Shown here in pieces: positions 55,743 to 64,000 of a stretch of DNA of 64,000 nucleotides. The stretch is from Pseudarthrobacter sp. NBSH8. Lineage in GTDB: Bacteria; Actinomycetota; Actinomycetes; Actinomycetales; Micrococcaceae. The translations under genes and the position numbers were made by a program. Numbering within the stretch: position 1 is the first letter of the stretch; each line of letters begins with the position of its first letter. The notes below the pieces were generated by a model that saw nothing but the letters and a program-made list of their open reading frames with translations, was not told the DNA's origin and did no database searches. The stretch lies in contig NZ_CP043178.1 of NCBI RefSeq assembly GCF_014217545.1, forward strand, positions 1,302,001-1,366,000, in the 5' to 3' direction.

Positions 55743-56665
55743 TGAGCCAGGCAGAGCAGGCCCCCACACAAAGGGCGCGCACCAAGGGGAAACAGTTGCG
55801 GAGTAATCCGACACCCAAGGCCGGCCGGAATCTTCCGGCAGCCATTGTGGTGGGTCTGGCTATGCTGATCGGCGTGCTGGGCGGACTTGTTTTCCTCCCG
55901 CTCGGATTCGTGGCCGTCACCACCGGGTTCGCGGTCTTCGGAGTCTGGGAGATCTTCCGCGCCCTGGAGGCGAACGGAACCAGGATGCCCATCGTCCCGG
56001 TCATGGTGGGTACAGTCGGTATGCCGTTTGCCGCCTATTTCGGCGGTCTTGAGAGCCTCCTTTTCGCCATGCTCCTGAGCTGCGTTGCAGTTCTCCTCTG
56101 GCGTTCAGTGGAGAGCCCGGCGGGATCAGCGAACAGCATCTTTGCCGGCGTGTTCACGCTGGGCTGGGTGCCGTTCTTCATCAGTTTCGCGGCGCTGCCG
56201 CTGCACGCCGTCGGTGTCGCCACCCCGGTGGGTCTCTGGCCTGGCGGGACCGTGCCACCCGGGGCCTGGCAGGTGGCCGTGATGCTCCTGCTGGTGGTTT
56301 CGAACGATACGTTCGGCTATCTCGTAGGCGCGTCGCTGGGCAAACATCCCATGGCCCCCAAAATCAGCCCCAAGAAATCGTGGGAGGGCTTCGCCGGATC
56401 CGTGGCGGGGGCCATGCTGATCGGCATCCTCGCCAGTATTTTCCTGCTGGACAAACCCTGGTGGGTGGGGGTGATCCTTGCGGTTGGCGTCGTTGCAGCG
56501 TCCACCGCAGGAGACCTGGCCGAGTCGATGGTCAAGCGGGAACTGGGAATCAAGGACATGAGCAGCATCCTGCCCGGACATGGGGGCGTCATGGACCGGC
56601 TGGATTCCATCGTCTTCGCCTGTCCCGTGGCATTTGTGCTGTTCGCACTGGTCGCGGGCGTCTGA
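55742..56665 (+). CDS. cdsA: Phosphatidate cytidylyltransferase
   Basis: A 307-residue membrane enzyme making CDP-diacylglycerol from phosphatidate and CTP, the branch point of phospholipid synthesis. Eight helices fit. The signature S-x-x-K-R-x4-KD is present near residue 265 as SMVKRELGIKDMSS, followed by PGHGGVMDRLDS. A basic cytoplasmic stretch (about 1-35) precedes the first helix. ATG 55742 shares a base with the frr stop, so the genes are coupled, as in many bacteria. Confidence 0.96.
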   Translation: MSQAEQAPTQRARTKGKQLRSNPTPKAGRNLPAAIVVGLAMLIGVLGGLVFLPLGFVAVTTGFAVFGVWEIFRALEANGTRMPIVPVMVGTVGMPFAAYFGGLESLLFAMLLSCVAVLLWRSVESPAGSANSIFAGVFTLGWVPFFISFAALPLHAVGVATPVGLWPGGTVPPGAWQVAVMLLLVVSNDTFGYLVGASLGKHPMAPKISPKKSWEGFAGSVAGAMLIGILASIFLLDKPWWVGVILAVGVVAASTAGDLAESMVKRELGIKDMSSILPGHGGVMDRLDSIVFACPVAFVLFALVAGV

Positions 56666-56759
56666 TACGACCTTAACTGCCCACCTCCGCCGGAGCACCG
56701 GCAGCGCCAATAGACTGGTGCGTAACCTGACCCAGCTGAAGAGCAACAAAGGAACAACA

Positions 56760-57344
56760 GTGGCATTGGACTTTCAAAGGAAAACTCCCGCGTCGTTTGA
56801 GCGCGTGCGGGGCAACGAATTCGGGTACAACGCTAAACAGGTGGACCAGTTCCTCCAGCGGGCCAGGGTGGCACTTGAAACGCCGAAGGCCACCGTCCAT
56901 GCCGTCACCAGCGCCGATGTCCGGGGCGTCTCTTTTGACCCGGTCAAGGGCGGCTACGCTGCCGCCGTCGTCGACGCAGCGCTGGACCGGCTCGAAGACG
57001 CCTTCGCCCGCCGCGAACGGGACGAACTGATCGCCGCCAAGGGCGAGGATGCCTGGCTGCGGGAGATCGGCAGCCTCTCCGGAATCCTCCGAGGCCGCCT
57101 TCACCGGCCTGACGGTCAGCGCTTCCGGCGCCCGTCAAAAAAGAAGGCCCGCAGTTACAACATCCTGGATGTGGACAACCTTTGCTACGACCTGATCGGC
57201 TACCTCGAAGAGGACAAGCCGCTCAGCGTGGACAACGTCCGCCGGGTGGTCTTCCGTCCCGCCGTCGGCAAGGACGGCTACGAAGAGACGCAGGTCGATG
57301 CGTTCCTGGACCGCGTGGTTGAACTCATGGCGGCCATCGACTGA
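56760..57344 (+). CDS. DivIVA-domain protein with several DivIVA-like repeats
   Basis: A 194-residue protein from GTG 56760, which follows an AAAGGA site by six bases. Three repeats of the DivIVA-like motif (Phe/Val..GY....VD.FLxR) are visible: FGYNAKQVDQFLQRAR (about 20-35), VKGGYAAAVVDAALDRLE (about 61-78) and KDGYEETQVDAFLDRVVEL (about 171-189). DivIVA proteins bind curved membrane and place growth or division machinery at poles. This short form lacks the long coiled coil, so it may be a partner rather than the main DivIVA. It follows cdsA and ends convergent to the next gene, overlapping it by 20 bases. Confidence 0.85.
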   Translation: MALDFQRKTPASFERVRGNEFGYNAKQVDQFLQRARVALETPKATVHAVTSADVRGVSFDPVKGGYAAAVVDAALDRLEDAFARRERDELIAAKGEDAWLREIGSLSGILRGRLHRPDGQRFRRPSKKKARSYNILDVDNLCYDLIGYLEEDKPLSVDNVRRVVFRPAVGKDGYEETQVDAFLDRVVELMAAID

Positions 57345-58062
57345 AAGCTTCCCGGCACACTGCCCGGACCAGGCTCAATGACTTTGCCTGGGCGTGGGGG
57401 ACACAGGCGTGAATTGGCGCCAAACTGCCATATACGTCCTGTAGCCGTAGACCGACGAAACGGTGAAAAAAGCCACCGAACACTGCCCCTTCGGCGGCCG
57501 CACCAGCGACGCCGGTCCCGAAGAGGGATGTCAGCAGCCCTGCCATGATGGCGATGAGCGCCGAGTTCGCTGTGCTGATGAAAGTCATGCTGCTTCCTGC
57601 CACATGGCTCAGTGGGTTGCGGCTCCCCAGGAAGTCGTACGTCTGGACGGAAGCTGGCAGGTCGTCGTGCGCGGAGGTCATGAAGTACCGGGCGATGCCC
57701 GGGTCGAGGTCAACGTAGGCCGCCCGCAGTCGGTTCATCGCGAGCACATACATCAGGTCCTCGTACGCAACATTGAAAACCCGGACCTGCGTGAGGCAGC
57801 CGATGACGATGTCCACGAAGAGCACCACTCCGGCCAGGACCATGAACATGTCCGAGAACCTGGTGGCCTGACCCACCAGCGCCAGGCTGACCAGGCTGGC
57901 GGAGGTGAACATCAGGAACATGCTGATGCGGGTCAGCACCTCAGCCTGTGTAGTGCTGCGGGATGCGAGCAGGCTCCAATGCTCGGTGGCGAGCAGCTGC
58001 GCCCGGACCGACGGCGGGACGCCGTCCGCCTCGTTGGGGGTGCTTCCGTCCTGCGTGGACAT
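57325..58062 (-). CDS. Integral membrane protein, unknown function
   Basis: A 245-residue protein starting with ATG 58062. At least three membrane helices are evident: two close together (about 45-65 and 71-90) and one near 155-180. A conserved-looking acidic stretch lies between them (VDLDPGIARYFMTSAHDDLP). The C-terminal part contains His, Cys and Arg clusters and overlaps the DivIVA gene in the opposite direction by 20 bases, so the true end could be earlier if the genome has an error there. A GGAGG-like site sits rather far upstream. I recognise no family. Confidence 0.65.
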   Translation of the reverse strand: MSTQDGSTPNEADGVPPSVRAQLLATEHWSLLASRSTTQAEVLTRISMFLMFTSASLVSLALVGQATRFSDMFMVLAGVVLFVDIVIGCLTQVRVFNVAYEDLMYVLAMNRLRAAYVDLDPGIARYFMTSAHDDLPASVQTYDFLGSRNPLSHVAGSSMTFISTANSALIAIMAGLLTSLFGTGVAGAAAEGAVFGGFFHRFVGLRLQDVYGSLAPIHACVPHAQAKSLSLVRAVCREAFSRWPP

Positions 58063-58124
58063 GCCGCAATTGTCCTCCCTCCGGCCGCCCGGCGGGAAGC
58101 CCAGGACCGCTTGTGCGGGTAAGA

Positions 58125-59591
58125 TCAGCGTTCGGTGGCCAACGGCCGCTCCGGCGTGTGCAGCCGGGTCATGACACGCGCCATGGTCCGCGGAATCCGA
58201 TGTTTTGTTGCCCGGGAGACAAGCACTGTCACGGCAAAGGCGGCAGGCACCGTCCACGCCGCCGGCTGGGCTAGCCAGAACGGCGTGCCGGCGGCGCCCA
58301 TAACGGTTCCCCACACCATGGCGCCACCGCAGAGGACGCCGCCGGTCACCATGCCGGCGATGGCGCCGGCATCGGTGAGCCCGCGCCACCAGATGCCCAG
58401 CAGGAGCACCGGGCAGACGGTGGAGGCCGTAAACGCGAACACCAGGCCCACGCTGCCGGCCAGGGCCAGGGAATCGGACATCACGGCAAATCCCAGCGGG
58501 ACCACGGCCGAGACGACGGCGGCGAGCCGGAATCCCCGCACACCGCCGCCCAGCACGTCCTGGCTGATTACGCCCGCCAAGGAGACCACCAGGCCGGAGG
58601 TGGTGGACAGGAATGCGGCAAAGGCTCCGGCCACCACCAACGCGGAGAGCAGATCGCCGGCGGTTCCACCGATCAGCTGCCCCGGCAGCAGGAGAACCAC
58701 GGCGTCCGGCTGCCCTGATCGGGCGAGTTCGGGCGCGAACATCCGCCCCACCAGCCCGTAGGCGGTGGGAAACAGGTAAAACACCGAGAGCAGCCCGAGC
58801 ACGATCAGGGTGGTCCGCCGGGCCGAGTGTCCGTCCGGATTCGTGTAGAAGCGGACCAGGACGTGAGGGAGTCCCAGCGTGCCGAACAGCAGCGCCACCA
58901 GCAGCGAGATGTTCTGGTACGGCCCGGCCGGGGCCAGCCCGGTGGGATTCACGACGGCGGGGGCCACAGCGGCTTCCCCGTCACCGGCGAGCGTAAACAC
59001 GATGAACAGGACGGGCACAGCAAGGGCTGTGAGCTTCAGCCAGAACTGGAAGGCCTGCACAAAGGTGATGGAGCGCATGCCGCCGGCCACAACGGTCAGG
59101 CACACCACAACCACCACTGCGGCGGAACCCACCCAGGCCGGCAGCCCCGTGCTGATCCGGATGGTCAGGGCCGCACCATGGAGCTGCGGCACGATGTAGA
59201 GCCAGCCCACCGCAACCACCACCACACTGGTTACACGTCGGACTGCGCGCGAATCCAGCCTGGCCTCGGTGAAGTCCGGGATTGTGTAGGCGCCGGACCG
59301 GCGCAGCGGTGCGGCTACAAAGAGCAACAGCATCAGGTAGCCGGCGGTGTAGCCCACGGGAAACCACAGTGCGTCGGTACCGGACAGCAGGATCAGCCCG
59401 GCTACGCCGAGGAAACTCGCCGCAGAGAGGTACTCTCCGCCGATGGCCGAGGCGTTCCACCATGGCCTGACAGTCCGGGAGGCCACGTAGAAATCTCCGG
59501 TGGTCCGGGAAATGCGCAGCCCGTAGAACCCGATGGCGGCTGTTGCCAGCGAAACAATAACAAGTGCCATCACACCCACGGCGGGATTCAT
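58125..59591 (-). CDS. Sodium:solute symporter, SSS family (acetate/carboxylate type)
   Basis: A 488-residue protein with about thirteen helices. The start VASRTVRPWWNASAIGGEYLSAASFLGVAG is the SSS segment that holds part of the sodium site, and GGMRSITFVQAFQFW (helices 5-6) is a family hallmark. It resembles ActP-type acetate and small-carboxylate symporters and differs from the second SSS protein at the window's end. ATG 59591 is seven bases from the small-subunit gene and closes the operon kinase - regulator - small subunit - symporter. The substrate is inferred as acetate, propionate or pyruvate. Confidence 0.9.
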   Translation of the reverse strand: MNPAVGVMALVIVSLATAAIGFYGLRISRTTGDFYVASRTVRPWWNASAIGGEYLSAASFLGVAGLILLSGTDALWFPVGYTAGYLMLLLFVAAPLRRSGAYTIPDFTEARLDSRAVRRVTSVVVVAVGWLYIVPQLHGAALTIRISTGLPAWVGSAAVVVVVCLTVVAGGMRSITFVQAFQFWLKLTALAVPVLFIVFTLAGDGEAAVAPAVVNPTGLAPAGPYQNISLLVALLFGTLGLPHVLVRFYTNPDGHSARRTTLIVLGLLSVFYLFPTAYGLVGRMFAPELARSGQPDAVVLLLPGQLIGGTAGDLLSALVVAGAFAAFLSTTSGLVVSLAGVISQDVLGGGVRGFRLAAVVSAVVPLGFAVMSDSLALAGSVGLVFAFTASTVCPVLLLGIWWRGLTDAGAIAGMVTGGVLCGGAMVWGTVMGAAGTPFWLAQPAAWTVPAAFAVTVLVSRATKHRIPRTMARVMTRLHTPERPLATER

Positions 59592-59598
59592 CAGGCCA

Positions 59599-59946
59599 TC
59601 ACTTGTCCCCGGCCAGGTCCCGGTAGCGGGTCTCATTCCGTGCCGCGGCCCGGATAAAAAGCCAGGCGCTGAGGCCGATCACCGGATAGATGCCGACACC
59701 CAGCAGGATCCAGTCGAACGGGACACCCGCAATCCGGGTATCGGCCAAGCCCGGCACGGCTGCCAGCAACGGGAACGCAGACAGGATCAGCAGGAACCCG
59801 ATGGCCACCACCAGGGCCAGCCGTAACTGGGAACGGATCAGGGAGCGGACGAAGACCTGTCCCACGTCTGATTCCTCCGCCGCCTCGCGGGATTCCCCTG
59901 CGGGCCGGGGCGCAGAGCGCGGGGCGGTGACGCGGACCCGGGTCAT
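59599..59946 (-). CDS. Small membrane subunit of an SSS symporter
   Basis: A 115-residue protein with two membrane helices (about 47-68 and 80-100) after a charged N-terminus. Between them is VPGLADTRIAGVPFDWILL. It ends AARNETRYRDLAGDK. The layout is that of DUF485/DUF4212-type partners found immediately upstream of acetate-type SSS symporters. ATG 59946 overlaps the response-regulator stop by four bases (ATGA). It should help assemble or tune the symporter. Confidence 0.82.
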   Translation of the reverse strand: MTRVRVTAPRSAPRPAGESREAAEESDVGQVFVRSLIRSQLRLALVVAIGFLLILSAFPLLAAVPGLADTRIAGVPFDWILLGVGIYPVIGLSAWLFIRAAARNETRYRDLAGDK

Positions 59947-60668
59947 GCCTGCGGCCGGATGCGGGTGGCTTCCAGCTTTTCCCTGACCATGGGAAGGTGG
60001 CGGCGGCTGATGGGCAGGCCGGCGCCGGCCACCGAGACGCTGGGCTTGTCCGCCGCCAGCTTCATGGACTGCACATGCTTCAGCGCAACCAGGTAAGACC
60101 GGTGCGTCCGGATGAACCCGGCCTCCGCCCACTGCTGCTCCAGATCGGCCAGCGGCACACGGATCAGGTAGCTGGCATCCGCGGTGTGCAGCCGGGCGTA
60201 GTCTCCCTGCGCCTGGACGTACGTGACGTCGTCGCGCCTGATCATCCTGGTGGTGCCGCCCTGGTCAACGGTGATCATCTCAGGGGCGGCGGCGGCGGCG
60301 CCGTCGCGCAGCAGCTCGCTGATCCGGCCCACCGACCGGGAGAGCCGCTCGGCCCGGACGGGCTTGAGCAGATAGTCCACGGCGGCCAGTTCGAAGGCTT
60401 CCAGGGCGCAGTCCTCGTCCGCGGTCACAAACACCACCGCCGGAGGTTTGCTGCTGCGCGTGATGGCGCGTGCCACGTCAAGGCCGGACACGGCGGGCAT
60501 ATGGATATCCAGGAAGACGGCGTCAATCCTTTCGGTGTTCAGGGCCCGCAGTGCCTCGGCGCCGGACGTAGCCCGGTGGATGACCCCGATCCGGTCGTCC
60601 TTGCCCAGCAGGTAGGCCAGTTCCTCCACGGCGGGTAGCTCGTCGTCGGCGACGAGGACATTAATCAT
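59943..60668 (-). CDS. LytTR-family response regulator
   Basis: A 241-residue regulator: receiver domain with phosphorylated D54 (AVFLDIHMP), Thr in FVTADED and Lys in LLKPVRAE, then a LytTR DNA-binding domain (about 135-235) with RTHRSYLVAL and ISRRHLP. LytTR proteins bind direct repeats upstream of their targets. It is downstream of a LytS-type kinase and upstream of the symporter genes, so it likely activates carboxylate uptake. The stop overlaps the small-subunit start. Confidence 0.95.
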   Translation of the reverse strand: MINVLVADDELPAVEELAYLLGKDDRIGVIHRATSGAEALRALNTERIDAVFLDIHMPAVSGLDVARAITRSSKPPAVVFVTADEDCALEAFELAAVDYLLKPVRAERLSRSVGRISELLRDGAAAAAPEMITVDQGGTTRMIRRDDVTYVQAQGDYARLHTADASYLIRVPLADLEQQWAEAGFIRTHRSYLVALKHVQSMKLAADKPSVSVAGAGLPISRRHLPMVREKLEATRIRPQA

Positions 60669-60714
60669 GGTCCTACATTATCCGCCGGAGGCGGCTGGGA
60701 TCAGACTGCCGCGT

Positions 60715-61905
60715 TCAGGCGTCATGGCCGGGCTGGGACTTGGGCACGCGCATGGTGATCAGCGTTCCTTCTCCCGGGGCCGTCTCGATCACCAGGCCGT
60801 GCTGGTCACCGTAGACCTGCCGGAGCCGGGCGTCCACGTTGCGGAGCCCCACATGGTCGCCGTCGTGGTGCCCGGCCAGCATCGACTGGAGCTCGGCAGG
60901 GTCCATCCCCACGCCGTCGTCCTCGATGGTCACTTCCGCGTAGGCGCCCGAATCGTTGGCAGTGATGGTGATGTGGCCCGCCCCTTCCTTGGCTTCCAGG
61001 CCGTGCCTGACGGCGTTCTCCACGAGCGGCTGGAGGCTGAGGAATGGGATGACGGTGCTCAGGACTTCGGGCGCGATCCGCAGGCTGACCTGGACGCGCT
61101 CACCGAATCGGGCACGCTCCAGCAGCAGGTACCGGTCAATGCAGCGCAGTTCCTCCGCCAGCGTGGTGAAGTCTCCGTGGCGCCGGAACGAGTACCTGGT
61201 GAAATCGGCGAATTCCACCACGAGTTCGCGCGCCCGCTCCGGGTCCGTGTTGATGAAAGACGCGATGGCGTTCAGCGAGTTGTAGATGAAATGCGGACTG
61301 ATCTGGGCGCGCAGCGCCCGCACCTCGGCTTCCATCAGCAGCGTCCGGGACGCGTCCAGCTCAGCCAGTTCCACCTGGACAGCCACCCAGTCCGCCACTT
61401 CACTGGTGGCACGGACCAGGCCAGCGCCGGCCGACGGGGCAAACGCCGCCACGACGCCCACCACCCTTGACCCGGCACGTACCGGAGCGATGACGGCGGC
61501 GAGGCTTCCGGAGGCCAGTCCCGCACCCAGGTCCCGCGCCTGGAGCACCGCGGTCCGGCCGCCGAGCAGGACGTCTGCAGCCAGGTCCATCAACCGCGGT
61601 TTCAGTTCCTCGGCGGCACCGTCCCAGGCGAGTACACCGGCCGTATCGGTGATGGCCAGCGCTTCACAGCCCAGCAAGTTCCGTAGCTGCCGGCTCGCTT
61701 TGGCCGCGCCTGCCGGGTTGAGGCCGGTACGAAGGTGCTGGCCGGCACTCGATGCAGCGTGGAGGGTGTTGTACGTGGCGCGCTCAGCGTCGGTGCCCAA
61801 CTCACGGAAGGACCGGAGCAGCTTGATGCCAACGCCGACGACGACGGCGATCGCCAGTACAATCACCGCAACTGCGGCGGCGGTCAGGAGCGGGGAGTCT
61901 GGCAT
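60715..61905 (-). CDS. LytS-type sensor histidine kinase
   Basis: A 396-residue kinase from ATG 61905. There is one N-terminal membrane helix (about 5-27), a GAF-like sensor domain (about 70-180), then the His_kinase domain with the phosphorylated His in ISPHFIYNSLNAIASFI, and a HATPase domain with N box VENAVRHGLEAK and G boxes DDGVGM and GHHDGDHVGL. This form is typical of the LytS/YehU group paired with LytTR regulators. The single helix and cytoplasmic GAF suggest it senses something inside or at the membrane. The frame is open upstream; the true start is uncertain because no strong site is seen. Confidence 0.92.
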   Translation of the reverse strand: MPDSPLLTAAAVAVIVLAIAVVVGVGIKLLRSFRELGTDAERATYNTLHAASSAGQHLRTGLNPAGAAKASRQLRNLLGCEALAITDTAGVLAWDGAAEELKPRLMDLAADVLLGGRTAVLQARDLGAGLASGSLAAVIAPVRAGSRVVGVVAAFAPSAGAGLVRATSEVADWVAVQVELAELDASRTLLMEAEVRALRAQISPHFIYNSLNAIASFINTDPERARELVVEFADFTRYSFRRHGDFTTLAEELRCIDRYLLLERARFGERVQVSLRIAPEVLSTVIPFLSLQPLVENAVRHGLEAKEGAGHITITANDSGAYAEVTIEDDGVGMDPAELQSMLAGHHDGDHVGLRNVDARLRQVYGDQHGLVIETAPGEGTLITMRVPKSQPGHDA

Positions 61906-62005
61906 GGTGCCCAGCGTAGCGGCGGGTGCCGTTAGTCGCAGCATCGTAACCGTTGAGCGACCGTTCCGGCCATGGTTCTGGAATGGCTGCCCGCGGCAGC
62001 GCAGA

Positions 62006-62019
62006 GTGATTGCAGTCAC
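62006..62019. promoter_or_regulatory. GlxR/CRP-like binding site
   Basis: GTGA, six bases, TCAC (62006-62019), flanked by A on both sides, matches the CRP/GlxR half-site pattern TGTGA-N6-TCACA in nine of ten places. It lies in the divergent gap between the LytS kinase and the DUF485-actP genes, 67 bases before the DUF485 start. Confidence 0.6.
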
Positions 62020-62085
62020 ATTGTCCGAATCCTGCCCGCAGGCCTCGGCCGGTGTGAACCAGGCAAGTCTCAATGAGGAGGAACG

Positions 62086-62466
62086 ATGGGTAACGATGCC
62101 CACACTCCGGACGCAGCGGCGTCCGTGGACTTCGAACAGGTCCAGTCGACAGAGCGGTTCCAGGAACTGCGCAAACGTCACCGCAGCTTTGTATTCCCCA
62201 TGGCCGTGGCATTCCTGCTGTGGTACTTCGCGTATGTCCTGCTGGCTGACTACGCCGTCGATTTTATGTCCACCAAAGTGTGGGGCAACATCAACGTCGG
62301 TCTGATCCTGGGCCTGCTGCAGTTCATCTCCACGTTCGCCATCACCGGCTGGTACGTCAGCTACTCCAACCGGAGGCTGGACCCCATCGCGGCGGAGATC
62401 CGCAACGAAATCGAAGGCCATGAGTTCGACAAAGGCGGCAACCGAGTGAGTGGAGTCACCAAATGA
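62086..62466 (+). CDS. DUF485 membrane protein (YjcH-like)
   Basis: A 126-residue protein with two membrane helices (about 37-58 and 70-93), carrying the DUF485 pattern: FQELRKRHRSFVFPMAVAFL, WYFAYVLLADYA, then GLLQFISTFAITGWYVSYSNRRLDPIA. The partner gene of ActP in many bacteria, thought to help its membrane assembly. The AGGAGG site precedes the ATG by five bases. The stop overlaps the actP start by four bases. Confidence 0.93.
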   Translation: MGNDAHTPDAAASVDFEQVQSTERFQELRKRHRSFVFPMAVAFLLWYFAYVLLADYAVDFMSTKVWGNINVGLILGLLQFISTFAITGWYVSYSNRRLDPIAAEIRNEIEGHEFDKGGNRVSGVTK

Positions 62467-64000
62467 TCGGAATTGCCACCGCGGTGGATGTGGCCGCGCT
62501 CAAGGACACTACGTTGCTGAACATGGGCATCTTCGGCCTTTTCGTTGCCGTCACCATGGTGATTGTGCTGCGCGCCAGCCGGAACAACAAAACCGCTGCG
62601 GACTACTACGCGGCCGGCCGCTCGTTCACCGGTTCCCAGAACGGAACGGCAATTGCCGGGGATTACCTGTCCGCCGCATCGTTCCTGGGCATCACCGGCG
62701 CCATCGCCATCAACGGCTACGACGGCTTTATGTATTCCATTGGCTTCCTGGTTGCCTGGCTCGTGGCCCTGCTGCTAGTCGCTGAGCTGCTCCGCAACAC
62801 CGGAAAGTTCACCATGGCCGATGTCCTCTCCTTCCGGCTCAAGCAGCGGCCGGTCCGCATCGCTGCGGCCATCTCCACCCTCGCCGTCTGCTTCTTCTAC
62901 CTGCTCGCGCAGATGGCCGGAGCCGGCAGCCTCATTTCGCTGCTGCTGGGCATCAGCGACTGGGGCGGACAGGCACTGGTGATCATCGTCGTCGGCGCCC
63001 TCATGATCATGTACGTACTGATCGGCGGGATGAAGGGCACCACCTGGGTCCAGATCATCAAGGCGATCCTGCTGATTGCCGGTGCTGCCGTGATGACCTT
63101 CTGGGTGCTGGCCATCTACGGGTTCAACCTCTCCGACCTGCTAGGCGGCGCCGTGGAAACCTCGGGCAACCCGAACATGCTCAACCCCGGCCTGCAGTAC
63201 GGCAAGACCGAGACGTCCAAGCTGGACTTCATGTCCCTGGCCCTCGCCCTGGTCCTGGGAACGGCTGCCCTTCCCCATGTGCTGATGCGCTTCTACACGG
63301 TTCCGACCGCCAAGGAAGCCCGCAAATCCGTAGTCTGGTCCATCGGGCTGATCGGACTCTTCTACCTGTTCACCCTGGTCCTGGGTTACGGCGCTGCAGC
63401 GCTGGTGGGAGCCGAAACGATCAAGGCTGCCCCGGGCGGCGTCAATTCGGCGGCCCCGCTGCTGGCCTTCTATCTCGGTGGACCACTGCTCCTGGGCTTT
63501 ATTTCCGCGGTGGCCTTCGCCACCATCCTGGCAGTGGTGGCCGGCCTGACCATCACCGCCGCAGCGTCCTTCGCCCACGACATCTACGCCAGCGTTATCT
63601 CCAAGGGCAAGGCCGACGCCGAGACAGAGGTCAAGGTGGCGCGGCGCACCGTGGTGGTCATCGGGGTGATGGCCATCCTTGGCGGCATCTTCGCCAACGG
63701 CCAGAACGTGGCTTTCCTGGTGGCGCTCGCCTTCGCCGTTGCGGCGTCGGCGAACCTCCCGACGATCGTCTACTCGTTGTTCTGGCGCCGGTTCACCACC
63801 CAGGGTGCGGTCTGGAGCATGTACGGCGGCCTGGGCTCGGCCATCATCCTGATCGCCTTCTCGCCTGTGGTTTCCGGCCTGAAGACCTCCATGATCCCTG
63901 GTGCCAACTTCGCCTTCTTCCCACTGAGCAACCCTGGCATTGTGTCCATCCCGCTGGCATTCCTGCTCGGCTGGCTGGGCACGGTGCTGGACAAGAAGCG
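62463..64000 (+). CDS. actP: Cation/acetate symporter ActP (3' end cut by the window)
   Basis: The frame runs from ATG 62463 to the end of the window and gives 512 residues without a stop. The family pattern is clear: DYYAAGRSFTGSQNGTAIAGDYLSAASFLGITGAIAINGYDG, of which I name only the part YLSAASFLGI, then GGMKGTTWVQIIKAILL. ActP brings acetate and glycolate in with sodium ions or protons. It is coupled to DUF485 (ATGA). A GlxR/CRP-like box is upstream, so carbon-source control is likely. This is the second SSS symporter of the locus, divergent from the LytTR-controlled one. Confidence 0.93.
   Translation, partial: MIGIATAVDVAALKDTTLLNMGIFGLFVAVTMVIVLRASRNNKTAADYYAAGRSFTGSQNGTAIAGDYLSAASFLGITGAIAINGYDGFMYSIGFLVAWLVALLLVAELLRNTGKFTMADVLSFRLKQRPVRIAAAISTLAVCFFYLLAQMAGAGSLISLLLGISDWGGQALVIIVVGALMIMYVLIGGMKGTTWVQIIKAILLIAGAAVMTFWVLAIYGFNLSDLLGGAVETSGNPNMLNPGLQYGKTETSKLDFMSLALALVLGTAALPHVLMRFYTVPTAKEARKSVVWSIGLIGLFYLFTLVLGYGAAALVGAETIKAAPGGVNSAAPLLAFYLGGPLLLGFISAVAFATILAVVAGLTITAAASFAHDIYASVISKGKADAETEVKVARRTVVVIGVMAILGGIFANGQNVAFLVALAFAVAASANLPTIVYSLFWRRFTTQGAVWSMYGGLGSAIILIAFSPVVSGLKTSMIPGANFAFFPLSNPGIVSIPLAFLLGWLGTVLDKK

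Overview
The window is a gene-dense, high-GC stretch of an actinobacterial chromosome. The best match is Micrococcaceae (Arthrobacter or Pseudarthrobacter type). The signs are the GTG starts with TANNNT -10 boxes, a SAM-IV riboswitch, the rpsB-tsf-pyrH-frr-cdsA order, DivIVA-repeat and SHOCT proteins, and a long Ala/Glu tail on ribosomal protein S2. No plasmid, prophage, insertion sequence or CRISPR array is visible. Both ends cut a gene.

Layout. 1-2.2 kb: 3' end of an FtsK/SpoIIIE (EssC-like) ATPase and a Pro-rich secreted or anchored protein. 2.3-6.3 kb: ligA, an inositol-monophosphatase-family protein, an acetyltransferase and a RidA-like protein. 6.4-10.5 kb: a CitA/DcuS-type kinase and its regulator, divergent from a CitMHS citrate transporter. 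10.6-14.0 kb: gatCAB. 14.2-21.5 kb: amino-acid catabolism (LysR regulator divergent from tdh-kbl, a DAO-type flavoenzyme, hutI) and a DeoR regulator. 21.5-23.9 kb: phosphatase, CPBP protease homologue and VOC protein. 24.0-26.7 kb: metY, then a SAM-IV riboswitch, then metX. 26.7-30.3 kb: SHOCT protein, SGNH hydrolase, carboxylesterase, S4 protein and a YdcZ-type transporter. 30.4-34.6 kb: glyS-GNAT, then a DUF1295 protein and a hydrolase on the other strand. 34.6-40.6 kb: YibE/F, dusB-dgt and dnaG. 40.7-41.0 kb: two identical tRNA-Asn cassettes. 41.0-46.9 kb: two small unknown genes, an MFS pump, a holin-like membrane protein, a CDP-alcohol phosphatidyltransferase, a DMT permease and a GT4 glycosyltransferase. 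47.0-50.0 kb: a CAU tRNA followed by a large SF1 helicase-nuclease gene that looks accessory. 50.2-51.9 kb: acyl-CoA dehydrogenase and an M23 peptidase. 52.0-57.3 kb: rpsB, tsf, pyrH, frr, cdsA and a DivIVA-domain protein. 57.3-64.0 kb: a membrane protein and a divergent carboxylate-uptake locus (LytTR two-component system, small subunit and SSS symporter on the minus strand; DUF485 and ActP on the plus strand).

Most of the window is core metabolism and information processing. The main accessory signal is the helicase-nuclease protein beside the tRNA, a candidate stand-alone defence gene. The regulatory DNA is also informative. It holds a SAM-IV riboswitch lying between metY and metX, a structured rpsB leader, several probable leaderless promoters (TANNNT-N6-GTG), a five-codon ORF coupled to yibE/F, a GlxR/CRP-like box before the acetate symporter, a perfect TetR-type palindrome before the acyl-CoA dehydrogenase, and a family of related intergenic palindromes.
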